A stretch of DNA of 39,202 nt from Bacteroidales bacterium (GTDB taxonomy: Bacteria; Bacteroidota; Bacteroidia; Bacteroidales; VadinHA17): NCBI GenBank assembly GCA_012514255.1, contig JAAZAP010000237.1, positions 1 through 39,202 on the forward strand. Direction: 5' to 3'. Position numbers and translations under genes: made by a program. The first letter of the stretch is position 1; each line of letters opens with the position of its first letter. Positions 18,629 through 26,756 of this stretch are shown here, one piece after another. Below the pieces are notes generated by a model. The model had not been told where the DNA came from and did not search any database. It worked only from the letters and a program-made list of their open reading frames with translations.

Positions 18629-20473
18629 CTAATTTGCGGTCTTCTTTCCGAATTGAGGATCAATCTTAAGCAGGGCTACCGCTATGAGCGGGACCACGCT
18701 GCAGATCATGACCCACAGGAAAAAATGATTGTATCCGAGCTGCTCCTGCAGCCACCCGGCAAACATACCCGGCAGCATCATGCCCAGCGCCATGAACCCG
18801 GTACAGATGGCATAATGAGCCGTTTTGTATTTCCCTTCAGAGAAATAGATCAGGTAAAGCATGTACGCGGTAAATCCGAACCCGTATCCAAACTGTTCCA
18901 CGAACACGCATATATTGATCACCAGCAGGTTATCTGTCTGTGTAAAGCTCAGGTACAGGAATGTTGCAGCTGTCAGCAGCATGCTAAGGGTCATCGGCCA
19001 CAGCCATTTCTTCAGCCCTCCCCAGGCTGCCACAACACCTCCAATTATGCCACCCAGGGTGAGGCCGATAATGCCTACTGTTCCATAGACAAACCCCACC
19101 TCACCGGTTGTCAGCCCCAGACCTCCCTTGTCAATGGGATCAAGGAGGAACGGATTGATAAGCTTCAGCAGCTGGGCTTCCGCGAAACGGAAGGTGAGCA
19201 TGAAGAAGAGCGCAACCCCTACCTGCGGCTTCCTGAAGAAGGAAACGAATGTCTCGCCAAACTCTCTCAGCACATCTGACGCTTTCAGGTTCTCATGCGG
19301 TCTGTCGGTGTCAGGCTTCGGCAGGACAAACTTGTGATAGAAGCTCAGAACAAGGAACAGTCCCGCGAGTACAAAGAAAGTGACTGCCCAGGCCATGGGG
19401 ATGTTGCCTGAAAGACCCTCATATGTAACTGATGTATAGCCTGTCAGCTTGGCATCGGCCTGGAAGACCATGTAAGCGGGTTTGTCCCAGTTATCCTCGC
19501 TGAAGACGAGGTGTTCTCCCTGGATGATAGCAATACTCTTGTCTCCCTTCTTCAGGGCTGTATTGAGGACCACCTCCCTGCCGTGTTCGGGCCTCCCGGA
19601 GATCCTGACCGGCACCACCGCAACGCTTCCTGTCACCTCAGCCATGACGCCTCTCTCCTCCCCTAAATTATCCCTTATCCAGGTGCCGAGGGGATCTGCA
19701 ACTTTCCGGACCCACCACCCTCTCTCCTTTACCTCCTTCTCATCCAGGGTATAGAATCCGTTACCGAGATTTGAGGCTTTGACTGACTCAAGGAGCAGGG
19801 CCAGGCTGTCAATGTCAACAGTCTGTGTGCTTATCTTCAGCGAGTCCTCCTCAAGGAAAAAGTAGAGTTCGTCCCTGCTCTCCGGAGTAGCTGCAACATG
19901 GGGCATCTCAAGAACAGTCTTCGAGTATCCGGGTGATGCCTCTACGAAGATCGAAACGGGTTCCCTGCCCGAGGAGCTTTCCAGGAAACCCGCAAGGATA
20001 ACCAACAGCCCCTGCCCGGTTATGGTGGCCACACGATAGAATGTACTGCGAATACCCACATACTTGGCCTGCTGGTTGGTGGTCAGACCGAGCATGTAGA
20101 AACCGTCTGCAGCTATGTCATGCGTGGCCGAACCGAATGCCAGCAACCAGAAGAATGCCAGTGTAATCCTGAAAAAGAGCGAGGCAGGGATAGTCAGTGC
20201 AATGCTGGCAAATCCGATTGCCAGGACGAGCTGTGTAATGATTATCCACCACCGTTTTGTCTTCAGCATGTCCACCAGCGGGCTCCATATCGGTTTGATA
20301 ACCCATGGCAGGTACAGCATACTTGTGTACAGCGCAATGTCGGCATTTGAAATGCCCATGCGTTTGTACATTATGACTGAAACGATATTAACCGCCACAT
20401 AGGGCAAACCCTCTGCCAGATACAGTGTGGGTATCCATGTCCAGGGCGAACGTTTTTTTTCTGATGCTGCCAT
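18629..20473 (-). CDS. AmpG-like MFS muropeptide permease with a large periplasmic insertion
   Basis: AmpG proteins import GlcNAc-anhydroMurNAc peptides or related sugars with protons. Residues 11-165 hold five membrane helices with AmpG-like features (YLAEGLPY, SPLVDMLKTKRWW, ATHDIAADGFY). Residues about 166-357 form a soluble, partly beta-rich insert. Helices resume at IPMAWAVTFFVLAGLF and continue to the C-terminus. The protein (614 residues) is longer than E. coli AmpG (about 490). With a cytosolic N-terminus, the insert falls in the loop between helices 5 and 6, that is in the periplasm. It lies 6 nt after the GH9-deacetylase gene. A role in wall-fragment uptake is supported by murQ, namZ and the kinase nearby; the actual substrate (disaccharide, MurNAc or peptide form) is open. 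Confidence 0.85.
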   Translation of the reverse strand: MAASEKKRSPWTWIPTLYLAEGLPYVAVNIVSVIMYKRMGISNADIALYTSMLYLPWVIKPIWSPLVDMLKTKRWWIIITQLVLAIGFASIALTIPASLFFRITLAFFWLLAFGSATHDIAADGFYMLGLTTNQQAKYVGIRSTFYRVATITGQGLLVILAGFLESSSGREPVSIFVEASPGYSKTVLEMPHVAATPESRDELYFFLEEDSLKISTQTVDIDSLALLLESVKASNLGNGFYTLDEKEVKERGWWVRKVADPLGTWIRDNLGEERGVMAEVTGSVAVVPVRISGRPEHGREVVLNTALKKGDKSIAIIQGEHLVFSEDNWDKPAYMVFQADAKLTGYTSVTYEGLSGNIPMAWAVTFFVLAGLFLVLSFYHKFVLPKPDTDRPHENLKASDVLREFGETFVSFFRKPQVGVALFFMLTFRFAEAQLLKLINPFLLDPIDKGGLGLTTGEVGFVYGTVGIIGLTLGGIIGGVVAAWGGLKKWLWPMTLSMLLTAATFLYLSFTQTDNLLVINICVFVEQFGYGFGFTAYMLYLIYFSEGKYKTAHYAICTGFMALGMMLPGMFAGWLQEQLGYNHFFLWVMICSVVPLIAVALLKIDPQFGKKTAN

Positions 20474-20479
20474 GCTGAT

Positions 20480-22951
20480 TTACAATCTCCTGAAATTGTA
20501 TCCTTTGTCTGTGTAATAGTCAATGATCTCGCCCAGTCTGAGCCAGAGCTTGTCAGTCCGCTCCCGGGCCGTCCCCGGATGAATAAGGATTATGGCTCCG
20601 TCAAGGCCGCCGGTGGCGCTCTCCTCAAATTCGGCCAGCCTGCGAATAAGCTCATCTGACGAACGGTAGTTACCCATATCCGGGGTTGTGTAGTCGGCAT
20701 TGGTACCGGTACCAGGGGTGAAATTGACCAGTGTCATCCCCATCTCTTCGCTCCAGCGGCTGACAGCGCTGTTATACCATTCATACGGAGCAAGGAACCA
20801 GCGGGGATCCTGCTTCCTCAGGCCTGCCTTCCTGAGAGCGGTAATGTTCATTTTCAGGTCATCATTGAACTGTTCCTTCGTCACCAGTAAGGTATCACGG
20901 TTGTCCCATGGCACATATAGCAGATGTCCGTCAGAATGAGGGCCTGCATAATGCCCCCCGGCAATGATCCGCTTTATAACCGGCACAAAACTCTTGTTGC
21001 GCAGGAAATTACCCGTGAGAAAAAAGGAAGCTTTTATGTTCCTGTCATTAAGAATATTGAGAATATGATCAAATCCTTCACCGTGCTCATCAGCTGAGAA
21101 GACCAGGTAGATGCTCTTCGTTCCGGGGCCCTTCCTTATCACTGCTCCGTGAGCATCACGGATAACCGGTTCTGCGCCGGCCCTGCAGGCTCTCCCCTCC
21201 TTCTCCAGGGTGGAGAGATAATAACTAAGGCTGGCCGTCCCGTCAAGTGTCGGCTCATTGGTGCTGTAATCCCCTATGTCATCATGATAGACAATCCTCC
21301 CTCCCTGGAAGGCAGCATACGGATCAGGCCTGAGGAGCGTCAGTCCCTTGAGATTGTCATGAATAGTCTTGTTTATAGGTCCGTCTACCAGTCCGCCCGT
21401 GGTAGTCCGGCCCAGGTAGACAGTCACTGCCGAATGGGGATAGAGCGGGTAATCACCCCCGGAAGGAAGCCCGCATATCATAGATGTTCCCCACGGATTG
21501 CACCCGAAGAGCCAGTCACGCATTGCAGCTTCCATATGATCAAACCGGCTGTCGCCGGTGGCCTCACGGTAGAGCCTGCACTGCGTCAGGGCAGCGGCAA
21601 CATAGTTATTTGAACACCATACAAAGGGGATCTTGACCTGGAACACATCATCGCGGTCCCTGGAATCAATGATCTCCAGCCCCCTGCGCATGAAACCAAT
21701 ATATTTTTCCGAATATTCCGTTCCGGACATCCCGATGTTTGCATGGCCCAGATTAACAAAAGGATAGAACTGGTAATGGCGCGCCGTATCCTTCTCTATC
21801 CATGGAGTATGTGGCTCAAGCACTCCCCAGTAGTCGGCCTGATCAAGGTATCTCTTTTCCCCCGTAAGGGTATAAAGCTCCCAGGCAGCAAGCTGCATGT
21901 CGTCAACATAGTTGTCCTCTTCATAAAAGTAAGGCGACACGTTGCAGGCTGTCTGTGTTGCACCAGGATCAGTCAGTCCGAACTCAAAGGCGTCAACAGC
22001 CCTTGCAGCCATTATCTCAGCCATAGCTGGGTCACTGCCGGTAAAAAGCTTCGCTCCCATGGCAAAGACTGAGGCAAACTTCCCTGCTGTTGAGGCAACA
22101 CCCTCTGTCCTGTTCTTGAAGGTTGCCAGTCCCTGAGGTTTGCCAGTAACAAAATAGACCGGCCTGTAAGGACCGAGCCCGTAGTCAGCGCTGTCAAGGT
22201 TTGGAAGGCGAAAACCCACATGGTCACGGTCATCCGCCACCTGGTTATACATCACCCCGCTGTCAGGATTCATCTTCAGAAGCCATTCCAATCCCCATTT
22301 AACTTCATCTATGATATCAGGGATGCCGTTGCTGCCTTTAGCGCCGTTAGCATCATGGGTATCGCCGAAGATCTCAGGCGACTTCATATATGCAAATATC
22401 ATCTGATAGACAGAGTTGGCGGTGGTGGCCGTGTACCTCAGGTGATCACTTGCATCGTGGTAGCCCCCGCGGACGTCTATGGGCGTTCCGGCAAGGACCG
22501 GGTGATCCACTATCATACCGTCATGCTGGTGACATGAATCAGCAAGGAATGGATTATACCCGCAACGCTGCTGCCTTATGTAGTTCAGGATAAAGTCGGC
22601 AGTGCCGTCATAGACGCCCGCACCGATGCGGAATGTCTCTGACCGGGCGGAGCCATATAAAATATAGTATCCTCCTGGTGCCTTCAGCCCTGAGAAATCG
22701 AGCCGCGCAGCTGCTGCCATACCCCACAGTGCACCGTCATATGGATTGGCGGACCCCCTGAAGACTGGTCTGCCGGTAAGAGCATCATAAACTGTGAATG
22801 ATTTTGGCGTACCCGGCTCGGTGGAGATATATACTGCCACCTTGACTGATGCGGGAAGATATCCCAGCTGGTTGATCCTTAACCATGAGTCGGCCCTTGC
22901 ACCTCCCAGTGCAAGGATGGCCAGAAAAACTGTAAGGACGGCTCTTTTCAT
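20480..22951 (-). CDS. Secreted GH9 glycoside hydrolase fused to a CE4-like polysaccharide deacetylase
   Basis: The 823-residue protein has a signal peptide (1-20), an N-terminal Ig-like cellulase domain (SWLRINQLGYLP) and a GH9 (alpha/alpha)6 domain. The GH9 domain has GGYHDASDH (162-170; D166 and D169 match the family Asp pair) and the acid E566 in DYSTNEPTLDG. Residues about 612-823 form a NodB-like deacetylase with SADEHGEG (619-626), HSDGH (672-676), APYE (721-724) and ILIHPG. The canonical TFDD of CE4 is changed to SADE, keeping an Asp. GH9 covers endoglucanases and also exo-glucosaminidases, so with a deacetylase partner an amino-sugar substrate such as GlcNAc/GlcN-containing wall glycan is plausible (inference). 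It lies between spoIID-like and ampG-like genes (1 nt and 6 nt gaps). Confidence 0.85.
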   Translation of the reverse strand: MKRAVLTVFLAILALGGARADSWLRINQLGYLPASVKVAVYISTEPGTPKSFTVYDALTGRPVFRGSANPYDGALWGMAAAARLDFSGLKAPGGYYILYGSARSETFRIGAGVYDGTADFILNYIRQQRCGYNPFLADSCHQHDGMIVDHPVLAGTPIDVRGGYHDASDHLRYTATTANSVYQMIFAYMKSPEIFGDTHDANGAKGSNGIPDIIDEVKWGLEWLLKMNPDSGVMYNQVADDRDHVGFRLPNLDSADYGLGPYRPVYFVTGKPQGLATFKNRTEGVASTAGKFASVFAMGAKLFTGSDPAMAEIMAARAVDAFEFGLTDPGATQTACNVSPYFYEEDNYVDDMQLAAWELYTLTGEKRYLDQADYWGVLEPHTPWIEKDTARHYQFYPFVNLGHANIGMSGTEYSEKYIGFMRRGLEIIDSRDRDDVFQVKIPFVWCSNNYVAAALTQCRLYREATGDSRFDHMEAAMRDWLFGCNPWGTSMICGLPSGGDYPLYPHSAVTVYLGRTTTGGLVDGPINKTIHDNLKGLTLLRPDPYAAFQGGRIVYHDDIGDYSTNEPTLDGTASLSYYLSTLEKEGRACRAGAEPVIRDAHGAVIRKGPGTKSIYLVFSADEHGEGFDHILNILNDRNIKASFFLTGNFLRNKSFVPVIKRIIAGGHYAGPHSDGHLLYVPWDNRDTLLVTKEQFNDDLKMNITALRKAGLRKQDPRWFLAPYEWYNSAVSRWSEEMGMTLVNFTPGTGTNADYTTPDMGNYRSSDELIRRLAEFEESATGGLDGAIILIHPGTARERTDKLWLRLGEIIDYYTDKGYNFRRL

Positions 22952-22952
22952 C

Positions 22953-24296
22953 TCAGTAAAGCTTTCTTATCTCAGCATCAACGAAATAATGACTGAGTAT
23001 CTGCCTGTAGGTGTACCCGGCGGCACCCATCACAGCAGCGCCTATCTGGCACAGTCCCACGCCATGACCCCATCCGGCCCCATGAAGCACAAAAGAAACC
23101 CGGTCCTGCTCTTCAACCTTCTCCACCCGGAATGCAGAGCTGTAGAGGTGTGATTTTGAGAGAGCCTTTCTGATCTCCAGCTCCTTGCCCAGGATCATGC
23201 TCTTTCTGTCACCGGTGATCCTGAGCCTGAAGAGGCGGCCGGAGGTTCCCCGGTCAAGAGGCTCCAGGGATGTTATACATCCAAAGTCGATGCCCGTTCT
23301 CTCCCTGACAAGGTCACTCAGTTCATCCTGCCTGTAGGTTACCTTCCACCTGAAGAAATCATTGGTCTCCTGGTCATAATTGTTGAGTACCTGTGAGAGT
23401 ATCTGCCTGTCTGAGGTGTTGCAGAAGGCATGATGGCTCGTTTTTATCCATTCAACAGCATTCGCCTCAACGGTCAGGTCGGTATCAGGCGTACCTGATC
23501 CTTCAGCAGCATCAATCACCTTGCGCAGGTAAGGATGGCTTACCGGCTCCCAGGTATTTTCGAACAGCTCGGTAGCGCCACCACAGCATTTTGAATAGCG
23601 GGCGTCACAGATGAAATCATTGTACATCAGCACTTCGCCCCGGGTATCACGTACTGCTTCCTCCACTGCCGCGGTTGAGGCTCTCGTTATGCCCTGGTAG
23701 CGCTGGCAGTGGTCATCAGCGCATACATCGAAATCCCTGTGATCCTCCCTGTCATACCACCTGGTGATCTCATCCTCCGTGACAAAGCTGGTACGGTACT
23801 TCTCACCCGCGTCACTCAATCGCAGGGTCTTGTCAATCTGGGCCAGCAACCAGCTCCTGGAGATGACAGCATGGGCACAGAGAAGCTCACGCGATGAGGT
23901 GGCGCTCATCTCCGAGGAGATGACGCTTACAAGGTACTCCTCCAGCGGCAGAATATTTATTGCAGTCACCTCGTCGCCACGCAAAATGAACTTAAGGTTC
24001 CCCCTGAAGGTCTGGTCCTCGTTACGTTGCCAGTGAAAATTCACTCCTATGGTCACTGCATGCAGGGTGAAGCTACAGCTCTCAAAGGCTGACGGGATGA
24101 GTATAACATCCTCTCCCGGCCTTATCACCTCAGCCTCATTCCTGAACAGCAGCACGCCTTTTTCCGCCACGGCAGTATACATGCCCGAGAGCTTCCTCCT
24201 GCCGTCTCCGGTAAGATAGTCGCCATGAAGGGTGAAGGTCAGTCCCTTTCCCGAGACAATGCCCACACTGATTTCGGGTTCGCCATTGTCAATCAT
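22953..24296 (-). CDS. SpoIID/LytB-domain protein without a signal peptide
   Basis: SpoIID family members are lytic transglycosylases acting on peptide-free glycan strands during sporulation in Bacillus. The 447-residue product (start ATG 24296) has the core PLEEYLVSVISSEM (117-130, conserved Glu near 129), RSW, a KCCGG..TELFENTW..PYL region and the C-terminal GAGWGHGVGLCQIGA...GYTYRQILSHYF signature. No signal peptide or anchor is seen from this start or from the longer open frame reaching 24341, which is unusual for a wall-cleaving enzyme. ATG 24296 overlaps the upstream stop as ATGA and is preferred. Bacteroidetes do not form spores, so its role here is probably wall turnover or salvage; a cytosolic substrate is possible. 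Confidence 0.85.
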   Translation of the reverse strand: MIDNGEPEISVGIVSGKGLTFTLHGDYLTGDGRRKLSGMYTAVAEKGVLLFRNEAEVIRPGEDVILIPSAFESCSFTLHAVTIGVNFHWQRNEDQTFRGNLKFILRGDEVTAINILPLEEYLVSVISSEMSATSSRELLCAHAVISRSWLLAQIDKTLRLSDAGEKYRTSFVTEDEITRWYDREDHRDFDVCADDHCQRYQGITRASTAAVEEAVRDTRGEVLMYNDFICDARYSKCCGGATELFENTWEPVSHPYLRKVIDAAEGSGTPDTDLTVEANAVEWIKTSHHAFCNTSDRQILSQVLNNYDQETNDFFRWKVTYRQDELSDLVRERTGIDFGCITSLEPLDRGTSGRLFRLRITGDRKSMILGKELEIRKALSKSHLYSSAFRVEKVEEQDRVSFVLHGAGWGHGVGLCQIGAAVMGAAGYTYRQILSHYFVDAEIRKLY

Positions 24297-25231
24297 AATA
24301 AATCTTTTGTGAGGGTAATCAGTTCCTCTTCTCCAAGGCATACCTCATCAAGGATGTTAAGTATGTCATATGCTGTGACCCTGTTGAAATCCTCCTGCCT
24401 GGGAGTGATAAACACGCCGCCGATATCCACTGAGGCAGGACTGAGCAAAATCCTGTTTTCGCCTTCGGCAAAGTAACATGCTGGTCTGTGGATCCTCCTT
24501 GGTATAATATGCACAGTCCATAGATCATCAGAGCAGTAAGCCAGTATGTTCAGCATGGGCTCGGGCCTGTCCGGCTGAGTAAGAGCGAACTGTTCGTGAA
24601 ACCTGCTGAAAACATTTTCCAGGGCTTCGGGATCAGTTCCCTTAAGGGTCATTATGCCCCGGTCATAGTTTTTCCACAGCCACAGTTCCGTCTCCCCGGC
24701 CCTGGATACCAAATGGCACAGATCCGGGTTGGCGGAATCTCTCTCGATGGGAAGAAATCCCCTTTTGCCTGCCTGGAAATGCAGGTGGTCAGGGGCTGAA
24801 GCCCCGCACTGGGGGCCATTGTAAAAGAGAACAAATTCAGGAAGCGACTGCGCAAGGCGAAGCATGGTATCAAAACTGCCATCAATGCGTTGCGGTATAT
24901 GTAACTGTGAAACAATGGTAAGGTGACGCGGAAAAATCGGGAACGGGTTGATAAGGATTATATAGTCTATCCCGTAGGGGACACCCTGCTGCTTCGGGGG
25001 CCTGTTCCTTTCACACAGAAAACAGGGCCTCGCTTCTATTGACCTGGCGTCAACCCTTGCCGCCGATGAGGTGATCCGTCCGGGATTGAACTGAACGGAG
25101 ATTTCGTAGCCATGGAAGAAGATGGTGCGAACCAGAACACTTTCAAGCTGGTGATAGTTGTCACGCGCCAGCTTCCACTCCCTGAACTGGCTCTCAAACA
25201 GCTTATCAACCCTGTAAGTATAATCAATCAT
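24293..25231 (-). CDS. DUF4922 protein, HIT/GalT-like nucleotidyltransferase or phosphorylase
   Basis: The 312-residue cytosolic protein has a CxxC pair (C70/C73, RPCFLCERNRP), PRHLTIVSQLH (102-111) and CGASAPDHLHFQAG (142-155) with an HLHFQ triad at 149-153. These are the zinc-site and catalytic features of the GalT/Ap4A-phosphorylase branch of the HIT superfamily. Those enzymes transfer nucleotidyl groups through a His-nucleotide intermediate (GalT, ApA phosphorylase, GDP-hexose phosphorylase). I recognise the family as DUF4922, whose reaction I believe is not established. It sits between the tandem GT2 gene (9-nt gap) and the spoIID-like gene (ATGA overlap), suggesting a shared pathway, perhaps handling a nucleotide sugar made from salvaged amino sugar. 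That is inference only. Confidence 0.75.
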   Translation of the reverse strand: MIDYTYRVDKLFESQFREWKLARDNYHQLESVLVRTIFFHGYEISVQFNPGRITSSAARVDARSIEARPCFLCERNRPPKQQGVPYGIDYIILINPFPIFPRHLTIVSQLHIPQRIDGSFDTMLRLAQSLPEFVLFYNGPQCGASAPDHLHFQAGKRGFLPIERDSANPDLCHLVSRAGETELWLWKNYDRGIMTLKGTDPEALENVFSRFHEQFALTQPDRPEPMLNILAYCSDDLWTVHIIPRRIHRPACYFAEGENRILLSPASVDIGGVFITPRQEDFNRVTAYDILNILDEVCLGEEELITLTKDLL

Positions 25232-25240
25232 ATAAACCTG

Positions 25241-26755
25241 TCAATGAATGCCTTTGTTCATCCTGATCCGTGCCATCAGCTCAATTGTGCGTATCCTGTC
25301 CTTGTACAGGTTGTGTGCATTGGCTTTTGCCACATCGAGCACGGCATCGGAGTTCTCATCCCACCTTCTGCACAGATAGAGTGGCTCATAGATGCGCCCT
25401 ATCCGGTAATGACGACTGATAGCCAGCCCTGCCGCATAATCCTCTCCGTAACTGACATTGGGAACCCTTATCTGACGCAGGAGAGGCGTGTAAAAAGCCC
25501 TGGGAGCACCGAGTCCATTGATTCTCAGGGCATTGTTCCGTCCGTTATCCGGCGTCCATTCCCTGTGGTCTATCAATCCCGGGGGTATCTCGTCAAGATC
25601 AAAGTTCACCATCCTGTAGGAACCCACAACCATGGCACACTGTTGCTCATGAAAAGCATCAACTATCTTCGTGATAACACCATCATCAATATAGAGGTCA
25701 TCACTGTCAAGCTGTATGGCAAACCGGCCGCACTGCTCACTGAAGAGAGCCTCATTCCAGCATCCTCCAATACCAAGATTCTTCCGTTCGGGAATGATAT
25801 GCACAACCCGGCTGTCTGAATAGAATGATTTGATAATATCAGTGGTACCGTCAGTGGAGTAATTGTCAACGATTATCAGGTTAAAACTGTACTTTGTCTT
25901 CTGGCTCAGCACTGACCTGATAGCATCACCGATTGTCTTCACCCTGTTCTTTACGGGTATGACAACCGATGCATCAAACTCAAAGTTGCCATCATCGAAG
26001 GTCACCTCCCTGAAATCAGGAGCAAGCCATCCGTGGATACACCTGAGGTGATGAGTGCATGCTCTTTCCATCTCCACCTGCATAGCCCTGTTGCGGGGAT
26101 CAACATAATCAAACTGCTTCTCTCCCGTCTTGCGGGTATCGGTCTCAACCTCCGTATATAGCATCTCCTGTATATGAACCAGGGGATATTTCTGAGAAAC
26201 CTTCAGCCTCAGGTCATACAGGCCCGCATAGCTGTATTCCTGATCCATCCGGCTGCATGCATCCCTGAAAGCCGTTGTATCATAAAGTGTAACCGATCCG
26301 AAGTTGAAGTCGTCACGCAGGCTGCCCTGCTGATAATCTATAACAGGATGAGGTGCCAGGAGATCATTTTTCTTTTCGTGATAATCGGAATAGACCATCC
26401 CCGCACCGGTATCCTCACATATCTGCGTTAGCCTTGCAATTGCATGGCTGCCCATGTCAAGAGGAAAACCCTTGCTATAGATCAGGATATATGGAGTATC
26501 AGCCAGCGAGGCCATCCTTCGCATAGCGTCAGTAGATGAAAATCCGGCTGAGGTGATGTAACCGTCAATGCTCGCGGACGTGCCGCCATCACCGTCAGAG
26601 ACAGTTTTCCCTGCCTCAGGCGATAGTTTATCAATATCTTCAGGGATAACTACATATATGCCCCCGACCAGACCGGAGAGTTTTAATGAGTCAGCTGTGG
26701 CTGCTACAGATCCGGTATCGGAAAAAGGCAAAAAACAGGTTACGGTTTTATCCAT
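25241..26755 (-). CDS. Tandem-domain GT2 glycosyltransferase
   Basis: The 504-residue protein has no signal peptide or membrane helix. Its C-terminal half (about 262-490) is a GT-A fold GT2 domain: SVVIPVKNR (263-271), VDNYSTDGT (296-304), the metal-binding DSDD (350-353) and a later GED in SYGEDYA. The N-terminal 250 residues look like a degraded or divergent second GT2 domain (GAGMVYSDYHEKK, then FNFGSVTLYDTTAFRD) in which the DxD is less clear. It would use a nucleotide-sugar donor; donor and acceptor are unknown. It follows the amidase gene by 1 nt and precedes the DUF4922 gene by 9 nt, so the three are surely co-transcribed. A synthetic enzyme inside a degradative operon is odd. Confidence 0.85.
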   Translation of the reverse strand: MDKTVTCFLPFSDTGSVAATADSLKLSGLVGGIYVVIPEDIDKLSPEAGKTVSDGDGGTSASIDGYITSAGFSSTDAMRRMASLADTPYILIYSKGFPLDMGSHAIARLTQICEDTGAGMVYSDYHEKKNDLLAPHPVIDYQQGSLRDDFNFGSVTLYDTTAFRDACSRMDQEYSYAGLYDLRLKVSQKYPLVHIQEMLYTEVETDTRKTGEKQFDYVDPRNRAMQVEMERACTHHLRCIHGWLAPDFREVTFDDGNFEFDASVVIPVKNRVKTIGDAIRSVLSQKTKYSFNLIIVDNYSTDGTTDIIKSFYSDSRVVHIIPERKNLGIGGCWNEALFSEQCGRFAIQLDSDDLYIDDGVITKIVDAFHEQQCAMVVGSYRMVNFDLDEIPPGLIDHREWTPDNGRNNALRINGLGAPRAFYTPLLRQIRVPNVSYGEDYAAGLAISRHYRIGRIYEPLYLCRRWDENSDAVLDVAKANAHNLYKDRIRTIELMARIRMNKGIH

Positions 26756-26756
26756 G

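Noticed and set aside
20480..22951. Cellulose-degradation function from the GH9 domain
   Set aside because: Neighbours are all murein or amino-sugar genes and the protein is fused to a deacetylase; substrate left open rather than called cellulase.
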